Part shown: positions 1 through 6,725 of the stretch, piece by piece
How the letters are laid out: each line of letters starts with the position of its first letter
Position numbering within the stretch: the stretch's first letter is position 1
DNA from: Roseibium aquae
GTDB lineage: Bacteria; Pseudomonadota; Alphaproteobacteria; Rhizobiales; Stappiaceae
Assembly: GCF_008711285.1 (NCBI RefSeq)
Contig: NZ_VXDC01000002.1
Span: forward strand, 1-64,000
DNA: 64,000 nt
Direction of reading: 5' to 3'
The notes under the pieces: model-generated
The model's input: only the letters and a program-made list of their open reading frames with translations
Databases searched by the model: none
Told to the model about the DNA's origin: nothing
Program-made: the position numbers and the translations under genes

Positions 1-170
1 GGGTTATAGGCCCACCCAAACCAACGGTCAACACCTAATTTCAAAAAAAACAAATCCAAACCAAACCAAACAATCCAAACCCTGTGAACAACACGGGAAA
101 ACAAAAATAAATAAACAAATCATTTTCTTAAACAAATACCCCGGCTCCCCGACACCAAACCCGGCAAACA
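1..170. other. A/C-rich low-complexity non-coding stretch
   Basis: No gene is visible here. The plus strand is strongly biased to A and C, with irregular CCAAA-type repeats around 50-80, in sharp contrast to the GC-rich coding DNA that follows. A weak hairpin with a one-base bulge can be drawn at about 80-97. The stretch lies beyond the bioY terminator, and the gene on its other side is outside the window. Confidence 0.5.
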
Positions 171-196
171 AAAAAGACGGCACGAATGCCGCCTTT
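171..196 (-). terminator. Rho-independent terminator of the bioMNY operon
   Basis: Read on the minus strand, a 7-bp stem (GGCGGCA / TGCCGTC, one G-U pair) closes a TTCG tetraloop and is followed directly by a run of five to six T residues. It lies about 20 bp after the bioY stop codon, in the right orientation to end the operon. Confidence 0.85.
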
Positions 197-215
197 CCTG
201 CCAGATCCGGTTCCC

Positions 216-776
216 TCAGCCCCGCGACAACAGCGCCCCAGGCAAGCCTCGATAAACGGTCTCGGCCACCACCGCGGTGACCGCCACCTTGATCAGGTCG
301 CCGGGGATATAGATGGCGCTGCCCATCGCCGCCTGCAGGACGGGCAGGTCGGCGATCACCGCAAGCCCCGCGATACCGCAGGCATAGACAACGCCGATGC
401 CTCCAACCACCCCGGCCACTGCCGCAGACACGAACACCTTCGTAAAGCTCAAGGACTGCATCACGAGGCCTGCCACGAACGCTCCGATCGGCCAGCCGAT
501 CAGGAAGCCGACGGTTGGCCCGAAAAACACGCCGAAGCCCCCGCGTCCACCTGCCAGAAGCGGCGCGCCAAGGGCGACCAGAAACAACAGGAGCAAGACG
601 GCAAGTGCCCCGCGGACCGGGCCCAGCATCACGCCGGCAAGCATGACCCCGAGGCTTTGGGCCGTGATCGGAACCCCCGCCAGAAACGGAATGGAAAAGG
701 GCGGAACGAGGCCAAGGGCGGCAATCAGCGCCGCGTAAAAGGCGATATGGACCAGGGATCGGTCTTGCTGGAGCAT
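216..776 (-). CDS. bioY: BioY, substrate-binding (S) component of the ECF biotin transporter
   Basis: BioY is the membrane protein that binds biotin; with BioN and BioM it forms an energy-coupling-factor importer. The 186-residue product is almost entirely hydrophobic, with about six membrane segments and the BioY-family glycine-rich pattern FGPTVGFLIGW followed by a P-I-G-A-F-V-A-G helix. I chose the ATG at 776 because GGAAG stands just upstream; an ATG at 800 in the same frame has a poorer site and adds eight polar residues. It is the last gene of bioM-bioN-bioY, 36 bp after bioN, and is followed by a strong terminator. No biotin-synthesis gene is in view, so the operon may serve uptake alone. 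Confidence 0.93.
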   Translation of the reverse strand: MLQQDRSLVHIAFYAALIAALGLVPPFSIPFLAGVPITAQSLGVMLAGVMLGPVRGALAVLLLLFLVALGAPLLAGGRGGFGVFFGPTVGFLIGWPIGAFVAGLVMQSLSFTKVFVSAAVAGVVGGIGVVYACGIAGLAVIADLPVLQAAMGSAIYIPGDLIKVAVTAVVAETVYRGLPGALLSRG

Positions 777-812
777 CTGTCTTCCTTTTTCACACCGCAT
801 CTCATGTGCGGA

Positions 813-1436
813 TCATCGTCTCATTCTGGTGTCCGCCAAGCCGCTTGAGCCGCCGCGGGCGGCGAGACTCTCGGCCACATGATCGGAGATGGCAAGAGCC
901 TGAAGCGCAAGGGGAGCAATGAGGCGCCAGCTGCGCCGCCGGCCGCTTCTGGCCTGATAGGATTCAGCCAGACCCTCATGGATCGACATAAGGACCGGGA
1001 CAAACCGGAGAACGAGCGCGATCGCAAGTGCAGGGCGCTGGGGCGGCACCCCGAACAGCTTCAATGGCCGGAAGAGGGGCTCGACGGCGGCAATCATGTC
1101 GTCGAGGCGGGTCGTCAGCGACACCAGGTTCGCCATCAGGACAAGGGTCACAATCCGGATGAGGACCGCCAGGCCTTCGGTCCAGGTCCCAAGATAGATG
1201 TGGAACCCGAAGAGGAATGCCAGCATGAGAGCAATCGGCTTCAACCGCTTGAACTGCACAAAAGCGTCCCGGCCAAAAGGAGCGTAACATGCAGCCACCC
1301 CGATAAGGCCAATCGTCAACATCCAGAGATTGGTGAGCGGGAACACTACAATGCTCACCACGAGAAGCGCGATCAGTTTCAATCCGGCCGGGCACCGGTG
1401 GAGCCAGGAAGCGCCGGGAATGTAGGTGGCAATCAC
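813..1436 (-). CDS. bioN: BioN, transmembrane (T) coupling component of the ECF biotin transporter
   Basis: EcfT-type membrane protein that couples ATP hydrolysis by BioM to biotin movement through BioY. The 207 residues contain several membrane segments in the first 110. The C-terminal cytoplasmic helices carry two Ala-Arg-Gly/Ser-type motifs (SYQARSG near 165 and SLAARGG near 195), which correspond to the paired coupling motifs with which EcfT proteins contact the ATPase. The start overlaps the bioM stop by 4 bp (ATGA), so translation is probably coupled. The length is normal for a dedicated BioN. Confidence 0.92.
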   Translation of the reverse strand: MIATYIPGASWLHRCPAGLKLIALLVVSIVVFPLTNLWMLTIGLIGVAACYAPFGRDAFVQFKRLKPIALMLAFLFGFHIYLGTWTEGLAVLIRIVTLVLMANLVSLTTRLDDMIAAVEPLFRPLKLFGVPPQRPALAIALVLRFVPVLMSIHEGLAESYQARSGRRRSWRLIAPLALQALAISDHVAESLAARGGSSGLADTRMRR

Positions 1437-2233
1437 AGACTGCTCCCGGTCCAGCTTTCCGTGGCCGCCCGGCGTTCCAGATCGGCCGCATAGGCGGGCA
1501 GCACATCACCGGGCACCCCATCCATCCGCACTTGCCCCTCCTCCAACCACAGGATCCGGTCAAAGGCGGCCAGAGTGGTCAGGTCATGGCTGACCATGAC
1601 GATTTTCTGCGGCAGGCCGGCGATCTTCTGCGAGAGGCGCAAGGCTGTCAGTCCGTCCAGGCTTGTGAACGGCTCATCGAGGATCAAGACTTGCGGTTCC
1701 ATGACCAGAACCGCCAGAATGCAAATGAGCTGTTTCTGGCCCTCTGACAGGGTCGATATCGGACGCTCCACCAGACCGGCGCAGCCATGGCGGGCGAGAA
1801 ACGCCCGCGCCTCTTCGCGGGCCGATTTCCTGTCCCGGCCGAGCTGCGTCAGGCCGAAAGCGATTTCTTCCTCGACCGTGGGGAAGATCGCCTGATGATC
1901 GGGATTTTGGAACACAAAGCCGACATGTTTGGGAAGATCGGCCGCGCAGTCCGGCGTCGGCTGGCCAAAGATGCGCACAACCCCCGATGTCGGCAGCCTC
2001 AAAGCGTTCAGCAGCCGCACGAAGCTGCTTTTTCCCGATCCGTTCAAGCCGACAAGACCAATCCGGCGTTCTTTCAAGCTGACCGTGATGTCCTTAAGAA
2101 CAGGCTGGCCGTTCAGCTCGAGGCTTGCCCCTTCAAGCACCGCATAGGTGCTGCGGAAAGGGTCCAATCCGCATTCGCGGGCCGCCGCCCGTCCTTTTGT
2201 CCAAAGGGCCATCCTCATCCAACCGTCTAGCAT
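1433..2233 (-). CDS. bioM: BioM, ATPase (A) component of the ECF biotin transporter
   Basis: ABC-type ATPase that powers BioMNY. Visible motifs, in order, are Walker A (GLNGSGKSS, residues 62-70), a Q-loop (VFQNPDHQ), the ABC signature LSEGQ, Walker B (VLILDEP) with the D-loop SLD, and a switch histidine in MVSHD. The protein has 266 residues. The first 30 or so are not typical of the family, so an ATG at 2218 or 2212 may be the true start. It is the first gene of bioMNY; a promoter-like sequence ends about 50 bp upstream of the start codon. Confidence 0.92.
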   Translation of the reverse strand: MLDGWMRMALWTKGRAAARECGLDPFRSTYAVLEGASLELNGQPVLKDITVSLKERRIGLVGLNGSGKSSFVRLLNALRLPTSGVVRIFGQPTPDCAADLPKHVGFVFQNPDHQAIFPTVEEEIAFGLTQLGRDRKSAREEARAFLARHGCAGLVERPISTLSEGQKQLICILAVLVMEPQVLILDEPFTSLDGLTALRLSQKIAGLPQKIVMVSHDLTTLAAFDRILWLEEGQVRMDGVPGDVLPAYAADLERRAATESWTGSSL

Positions 2234-2281
2234 TCGGCCCGCACGCCAGTTCCATCAGACCCGGGGCAAAGAGTGCAGCAG

Positions 2282-2310
2282 CTTATGTGTTGGAATCCGG
2301 CCGGTGTCAA
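2282..2310 (-). promoter_or_regulatory. Sigma70-type promoter for bioMNY
   Basis: The minus strand shows a perfect -35 box TTGACA (2310-2305), a 17-bp spacer and a -10 box CATAAG (2287-2282, four of six consensus bases). The predicted transcription start, near 2275, gives a leader of about 40 nt before bioM. No BioR-type or BirA-type palindrome was recognised beside it. The remaining 2311-2458 is very GC-rich, holds two copies of CAGGGTCCT, and shows no coding signal I trust. Confidence 0.65.
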
Positions 2311-2458
2311 AGGGACGGCGCCGCGGGCAGGCCTTCGCCATCTCCGCCCGGCGCCCCCGCGGGCGGGCCGCAAAGACACATTCAGGGTCCTTTGGGCAGG
2401 GTCCTGTGGGGCCCGCATCGGCGCCACCGCGACCGGGGCAGAGCTCTGGGCCGCCCTG

Positions 2459-3316
2459 TTACGGGGTAAACACGATCGTCTTGTTGCCGACGATCATCAC
2501 CCGGTTTTCCAGATGATACTTCACCGCCCGGGCCAGAACCCGCGATTCGATATCCCGCCCCCGCGCGACGAAATCTTCCGCCGACAATGCGTGGCTGACC
2601 CGTTCAGCGTCTTGCTCGATGATCGGGCCCTCGTCGAGATCGGGCGTGACGTAGTGGCCGGTCGCCCCGATCATCTTCACACCGCGCTGGTGAGCCTGGT
2701 GGTAAGGCTTGGCGCCCTTGAAGCTCGGTAAAAACGAGTGATGGATGTTGATGACCTTGCCGAACAGGCGCTTGGACAAGCTGTCGGACAGGACCTGCAT
2801 ATAGCGGGCAAGAACGACAAGATCAGCGCCGGTTTCCTGAACCAGCCTGAGCAGCTTTTCCTCCTGCTCAGACTTCGTCTCCTTGGTCACCGGAAGATGA
2901 TAAAACGGAATACCTTCAATTTCCGCTGTCCGCCGGCTGTCTTCATGATTGGACACGATCGCCGCGACCTCGGCATCCAGCCAGCCGACCCTGATCTGAT
3001 ACAGCAGATGCAGCATGGCATGGTCGAACTTTGAGACCATGATGATGATTTTGGGTCGGATGGCCTGGTCTTTCAGCGTAGTTTTCAAATCGAACCGGGC
3101 GATGGCCGGATCGATGGCGCGTTGCACCTGCTCGCGCGTCACGCCCTCCGGTGCCAAGATGGCGATGCGCATGAAGAACTTGTTGGTGACCTGATCCCAG
3201 AACTGGTCGCTTTCGGCAATGTTGGCCCCCAGATCTGCGAGCTCCGTTGTCACGGCCGCGACAATTCCGGGGCGGTCGTCGCAGGACAGGGTCAGAACAA
3301 AACGGTTGTTGGTCAT
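2459..3316 (-). CDS. purU: Formyltetrahydrofolate deformylase PurU
   Basis: Hydrolyses 10-formyl-THF to formate and THF, which balances the one-carbon pool and can feed formate to PurT. The 285 residues show the standard two-part layout: an N-terminal ACT domain (about 5-85, starting LTLSCDDRPGIVAAV) and a C-terminal formyltransferase domain. The latter keeps the catalytic stretch INIHHSFLPSFKGAKPY and the TGHYVTPDLDEGPII segment with its Asp. The length is normal. In other genomes purU often sits beside catabolic or folate genes. Here it is 78 bp downstream of the aminotransferase/BKACE pair on the same strand and could be cotranscribed with it. Confidence 0.95.
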   Translation of the reverse strand: MTNNRFVLTLSCDDRPGIVAAVTTELADLGANIAESDQFWDQVTNKFFMRIAILAPEGVTREQVQRAIDPAIARFDLKTTLKDQAIRPKIIIMVSKFDHAMLHLLYQIRVGWLDAEVAAIVSNHEDSRRTAEIEGIPFYHLPVTKETKSEQEEKLLRLVQETGADLVVLARYMQVLSDSLSKRLFGKVINIHHSFLPSFKGAKPYHQAHQRGVKMIGATGHYVTPDLDEGPIIEQDAERVSHALSAEDFVARGRDIESRVLARAVKYHLENRVMIVGNKTIVFTP

Positions 3317-3394
3317 GTCGGTCGGTCTTCCTTCAAGCGCATGCGGGCTTTCAGCACGTGCGGGCGATTTGGTGATGGCTTTGAGCGGCGGCGG

Positions 3395-4195
3395 TCAACC
3401 GAGGGTACCCGAGAGTGCGGACCTGAGATCGCGAACCCGGTCGGCATTGTCCCGCGCAAGTGCCCCGTCCCTGTTCCACAGACCGTTTTCAAACCCGATC
3501 CGGACCTTGCCCCCGCACGCAACGGCATAGGCAAGACAATCCGTCTCCCGTTTTCCGAATGCGCAAACGGCCCAGTCCGGACGCGTCGATCCCCGGCCCC
3601 TTTCCATCGCTTCGAGGAAAGGATCCAGATCCGCCGGGGCGCTCTGCTGACCTTCGGCGTAACGCCCCAGAACGAACAGAAGCTGAGGGGCCTTGCCGGG
3701 AATGACGCCTGCATGGTTGAGATCATGAAAACGCCGGACGTCTTCCGGTGCGTACAGTATGTGTTGCACGGCGATGCCTTGTTCCTGGGCCCAGGCGTAA
3801 AATGCGGACGCTTCCTCAATCTCCGAAACGTCCGGGATCATCTCCCGAACGGCAACGGAGACCGCCTTCGGCCGCACGTCACGCACAAGGGCGCGCTGCT
3901 CACTCGGACTGTATCTTCCAACAGCTTCCGTGGTGATTTGGACCAGCATTTGCGGCACTTCCGCATCCATTTGCGACAGAAGGTCACGATAAAGCCCGGC
4001 ATCGAGAATGTGCTGGCCTGCCTGATCGCGCACATGCGCATGAAGGGCCCCCGCGCCGGCCGCATGACAGGCCTTCGCCGCGGCCACCGTTTCCCCGACG
4101 GTCACGGGCAATGCGGGATGGTCGGCCTTGGTTCGGCGCCCGCCGTTGGGCGCCACCATGATCAGGGGCAGCTCCGGAGTCACGGTCTGGGCCAT
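3395..4195 (-). CDS. Beta-keto acid cleavage enzyme (BKACE, DUF849 family)
   Basis: BKACE enzymes use acetyl-CoA and Zn2+ to cleave a beta-keto acid into acetoacetate and a new CoA ester. The 266-residue protein begins with the family motif MVAPNGGRRTK and has the metal-binding HAHVRD near residue 52; GKVRIGFENGLWN closes the TIM barrel. The family has many specificities (3-keto-5-aminohexanoate, dehydrocarnitine, beta-ketoadipate), and the substrate cannot be read from sequence. It lies 4 bp after the stop of a class III aminotransferase on the same strand. I infer that the aminotransferase makes, or removes, the keto function acted on here. Confidence 0.88.
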   Translation of the reverse strand: MAQTVTPELPLIMVAPNGGRRTKADHPALPVTVGETVAAAKACHAAGAGALHAHVRDQAGQHILDAGLYRDLLSQMDAEVPQMLVQITTEAVGRYSPSEQRALVRDVRPKAVSVAVREMIPDVSEIEEASAFYAWAQEQGIAVQHILYAPEDVRRFHDLNHAGVIPGKAPQLLFVLGRYAEGQQSAPADLDPFLEAMERGRGSTRPDWAVCAFGKRETDCLAYAVACGGKVRIGFENGLWNRDGALARDNADRVRDLRSALSGTLG

Positions 4196-4199
4196 GGGC

Positions 4200-5516
4200 T
4201 CACAACACCGTCTTGAACGCGCGGGCCAGCTTGCCGGTGACTTCGCCGATCTGATCCTCGCTCATGATGAAGGGAGGCGCGAGCAGGACATGATCTCCAT
4301 GAACACCATCGATGGTCCCGCCCATGGGATAGCAGGCAAGCCCCTCGTCGAAGGCAGCCTTTTTCAAGGCCTTGTTGATCCCCCGTTTGGGATCGAACGG
4401 GGTCTTGGCCGCGCGGTCCTCAACAATCTCAATGGCCCGGAACAAGCCGCGCCCCCGAATGTCGCCGACATTCGGGTGCTGACCGAAAGCGTCCGTCAGC
4501 GCTGCGTGGAGCGCATCGCCGAGCGGATTGACCCGGTCCACAAGGCCGCCGGTGAGCTTTCTCAGGACAGCCAAAGCCGCCGCACAGGCGGTTGGGTGAC
4601 CGATATAGGTATGGCCATGCTGGAAGAACCCCGACCCCTGCTCGACCGCTTCGTAGATGACCGCAGAACACAGCATCGCACCAATCGGCTGGTATCCGGC
4701 CCCCAGGCCCTTTGCAATACACAGGATGTCGGCCGTCACGCCGTCCTGCTCGCAGGCATACAATGTCCCCGTGCGGCCCATGCCACACATGACTTCATCC
4801 AGGATCAGCAGGATTCCATGGTTGTCGCAGATCTCCCGGATCCGCTTGAAATATCCCTCTACCGGCGGCACCGCCCCGGCGGTCGCCCCGACCACCGGCT
4901 CGGCGACGAAAGCCATGACGTTTTCGGATCCAAGCCGCTGGATTTCGGTTTCCAGTTCATCAGCCACCCGCTGGCCGTATTCGAACGCAGTCTCGCCAGC
5001 CAAGCGGCCGCGATACTCATAGCAGGGCGCGATGTGGGACGTTTCAATCATCAGCGGCGAGAACGGTTCGCGGCGCCACTGGTTGCCGCCTGTCGCAAGG
5101 GCGCCCAGCGTATTACCGTGATAGCTCTGCCGGCGGGCAATGACCCTATGCCGGCTGGTCTCGCCCTTTTCCAGAAAATACTGCCGGGCCAGCTTGAGGG
5201 CCGCCTCCATTGCCTCCGACCCACCGGAAACGAAATATACGCGGTCCAGACCCGGCGGGGCCCGTTCAATCAACAGGTCTGCCAGTTCCTCGGCCGGTTC
5301 GGAGGTAAAAAAACCGGTATGGGCGAACGCGATCTTTTCCACCTGGGCCTTGATGGCGGCGGTTACCTCGGGGTCGCTATGCCCCAAACAGGACACCGCC
5401 GCGCCGCCGGAACCGTCAAAATAGCGTTTCCCGTTGGTGTCGACGATATAACACCCGTCCCCATAAGCGGCGACCGGCGGATTGGCTTTTGTGTGGCGCG
5501 GAAAGACGTGGGTCAT
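4200..5516 (-). CDS. Class III PLP-dependent aminotransferase (omega-amino acid type)
   Basis: Aminotransferase of the ornithine/beta-alanine-pyruvate class, 438 residues. Visible features are the N-terminal YFDGSGGAAVSCLGHSDPE region, VSGGSEAMEAALKLAR (PLP phosphate binding), RQSYHGNTLGA (His stacking on the ring), LILDEVMCGMGRTG (Asp to the pyridine nitrogen) and IAKGLGAGYQPIGAML with the Schiff-base Lys. Such enzymes act on amino groups away from the alpha carbon, or on amines; the exact substrate is unknown. It is the first gene of a two-gene unit with the BKACE enzyme, which points to catabolism of an amino acid, polyamine or carnitine-like compound. Confidence 0.9.
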   Translation of the reverse strand: MTHVFPRHTKANPPVAAYGDGCYIVDTNGKRYFDGSGGAAVSCLGHSDPEVTAAIKAQVEKIAFAHTGFFTSEPAEELADLLIERAPPGLDRVYFVSGGSEAMEAALKLARQYFLEKGETSRHRVIARRQSYHGNTLGALATGGNQWRREPFSPLMIETSHIAPCYEYRGRLAGETAFEYGQRVADELETEIQRLGSENVMAFVAEPVVGATAGAVPPVEGYFKRIREICDNHGILLILDEVMCGMGRTGTLYACEQDGVTADILCIAKGLGAGYQPIGAMLCSAVIYEAVEQGSGFFQHGHTYIGHPTACAAALAVLRKLTGGLVDRVNPLGDALHAALTDAFGQHPNVGDIRGRGLFRAIEIVEDRAAKTPFDPKRGINKALKKAAFDEGLACYPMGGTIDGVHGDHVLLAPPFIMSEDQIGEVTGKLARAFKTVL

Positions 5517-5748
5517 AGCTTTTCTTGATGGTTGTCATTTGCAGGGTCGGGACGCCCGAGGCCTAACGGAATGCTGTCCGTGCGGAAAGCAACTTCTGAA
5601 ACAATCCGACCGCCAATCCATCACATTTGTTAACGCCCGTGACACAAAGGCCGCCGGACAGAATGAAGGATTAACCCTGTTTTTCATGACAATTTTAACG
5701 AAACCGGCGCAGGGTTGGGAAGGGGGACGACATTGCGGGCCGATTATC

Positions 5749-6165
5749 ATGCGCAGCCGAACGCCAGTCATCATTGTTTTGCTTCTCACCATGCCGGCAT
5801 TGGCAGGCTGTGGCACCGTGGCCGGTGTCACGGGACTTGGATGGGCGACCGGATCACACCAGGCCATCAGCTACAACGACACGGAATGGTGCGTGCCACG
5901 CAAGTTGAAGAAGGTCCTGAACCGGGTCGCCAAGCGGTATGGCAAGGTGACGGTGCACTCCACCAAACGCTGGTGGCTTGAGAACTGGTGGAAAGGCGGG
6001 GCCAGCAATTCCTACCACCTGAACTGTCAGGCGGTGGATTTTTCGGTCGGCGGCAATCCGGCGTCCGTCATTGCCTTCTTGAAGGCGCAGCCCGAGGTCG
6101 GAGGATACAAGTATTACAATTCAGGCTTCTATCACATCGACACCGGCCCGCGCCGCACCTGGTAG
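5749..6165 (+). CDS. Lipoprotein with an M15A-type (DUF882/YcbK-like) peptidase domain
   Basis: The 138-residue product begins with a lipoprotein signal (hydrophobic run, then LAGC with Cys at about residue 21), so it is probably anchored in the envelope. The mature part has the zinc-binding layout of M15A peptidases: SYHLNCQAVDF, matching SxHxxGxAxDF, and the later GFYHIDTG. Relatives cleave peptidoglycan cross-links or act as D,D-carboxypeptidases. One change is visible: the usual Gly of the HxxGxA segment is Cys. I chose the ATG at 5749 because it gives a correct signal peptide, although its ribosome site (AAGGGGGAC) is rather far away. The 230 bp upstream hold no other gene. Confidence 0.8.
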   Translation: MRSRTPVIIVLLLTMPALAGCGTVAGVTGLGWATGSHQAISYNDTEWCVPRKLKKVLNRVAKRYGKVTVHSTKRWWLENWWKGGASNSYHLNCQAVDFSVGGNPASVIAFLKAQPEVGGYKYYNSGFYHIDTGPRRTW

Positions 6166-6174
6166 GCCAAACGG

Positions 6175-6534
6175 TCAGGCGAGTTCGCCCAGTTCCAGGG
6201 CCGCTTCCCAGGCAACCGGATCGAAGCCGATGAAATTTTTCGTTTTTCCCTCGACGATCGGACGCTTGATCATGGACGGATTGTCCTGGAGAACCACCAG
6301 GGCGCTCGCGGCGTCCGTGACGCTGTCCCTGGTCGCCTCGTCCAGCTTCCGCCAGGTCGTGCCCTTTTTGTTCAGCACCTGCTCCCAGCCGAATTCATCG
6401 AGGAACGCTTTCAATTTTGCGGTGTCGAGACCGTCCTTCTTGTAATCGTGAAAGGTGTAGCCGACGCCGGCTTCCTCGAGGAATTTTCTGGCCTTCTTGA
6501 CACTATCGCAGTTTTTTATCCCAAAGACTTTCAT
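6175..6534 (-). CDS. Spx/ArsC-family reductase-like protein (YffB type)
   Basis: Small thioredoxin-fold protein (119 residues) of the ArsC/Spx/YffB family. It opens MKVFGIKNCDSVKKA with a single N-terminal cysteine, followed later by NPSMIKRPIVEGK, the segment that carries the cis-Pro and the conserved Arg. True Spx has a CXXC switch; here only the first Cys is present, as in YffB-type proteins, which are suggested glutathione-dependent thiol reductases. Arsenate reduction is not established for this type. The start at 6534 has a very good ribosome site (GGAAGGAG). The gene is convergent with the M15-type lipoprotein (9 bp apart) and divergent from the adenylate cyclase. Confidence 0.85.
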   Translation of the reverse strand: MKVFGIKNCDSVKKARKFLEEAGVGYTFHDYKKDGLDTAKLKAFLDEFGWEQVLNKKGTTWRKLDEATRDSVTDAASALVVLQDNPSMIKRPIVEGKTKNFIGFDPVAWEAALELGELA

Positions 6535-6725
6535 GAAACTCCTTCCCTGCAGCACCGAATGATGGCCCGCACCATGCCGCCGGCAGTGTCGCGCTGGCAA
6601 GGCTCCGCCGCGGGCAAGATCTTTTTCACACCGGTTTTCCGGCATCATCCACTGTCCTGGATGCCGCGGCTGGGATAAGTCTGTCTGGAGGACGGCAAAA
6701 TCGGGCTGGACGGGGCAAGACGACC

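Noticed and set aside
50..80. CCAAA-type repeats considered as a CRISPR array
   Set aside because: Units are too short and irregular, with no constant spacers and no cas genes.
2311..2458. GC-rich structured stretch considered as a riboswitch upstream of bioMNY
   Set aside because: It lies upstream of the -35 box, so it is not in the bioM leader, and no cobalamin, TPP, SAM or ZTP core was recognised.
4128..5528. A 466-codon open frame on the plus strand
   Set aside because: Antisense to the aminotransferase, whose PLP motifs are clear on the minus strand.
6175..6534. Calling the small gene an arsenate reductase
   Set aside because: No arsenic-resistance neighbours, and the sequence is of the YffB/Spx type with a single N-terminal Cys.
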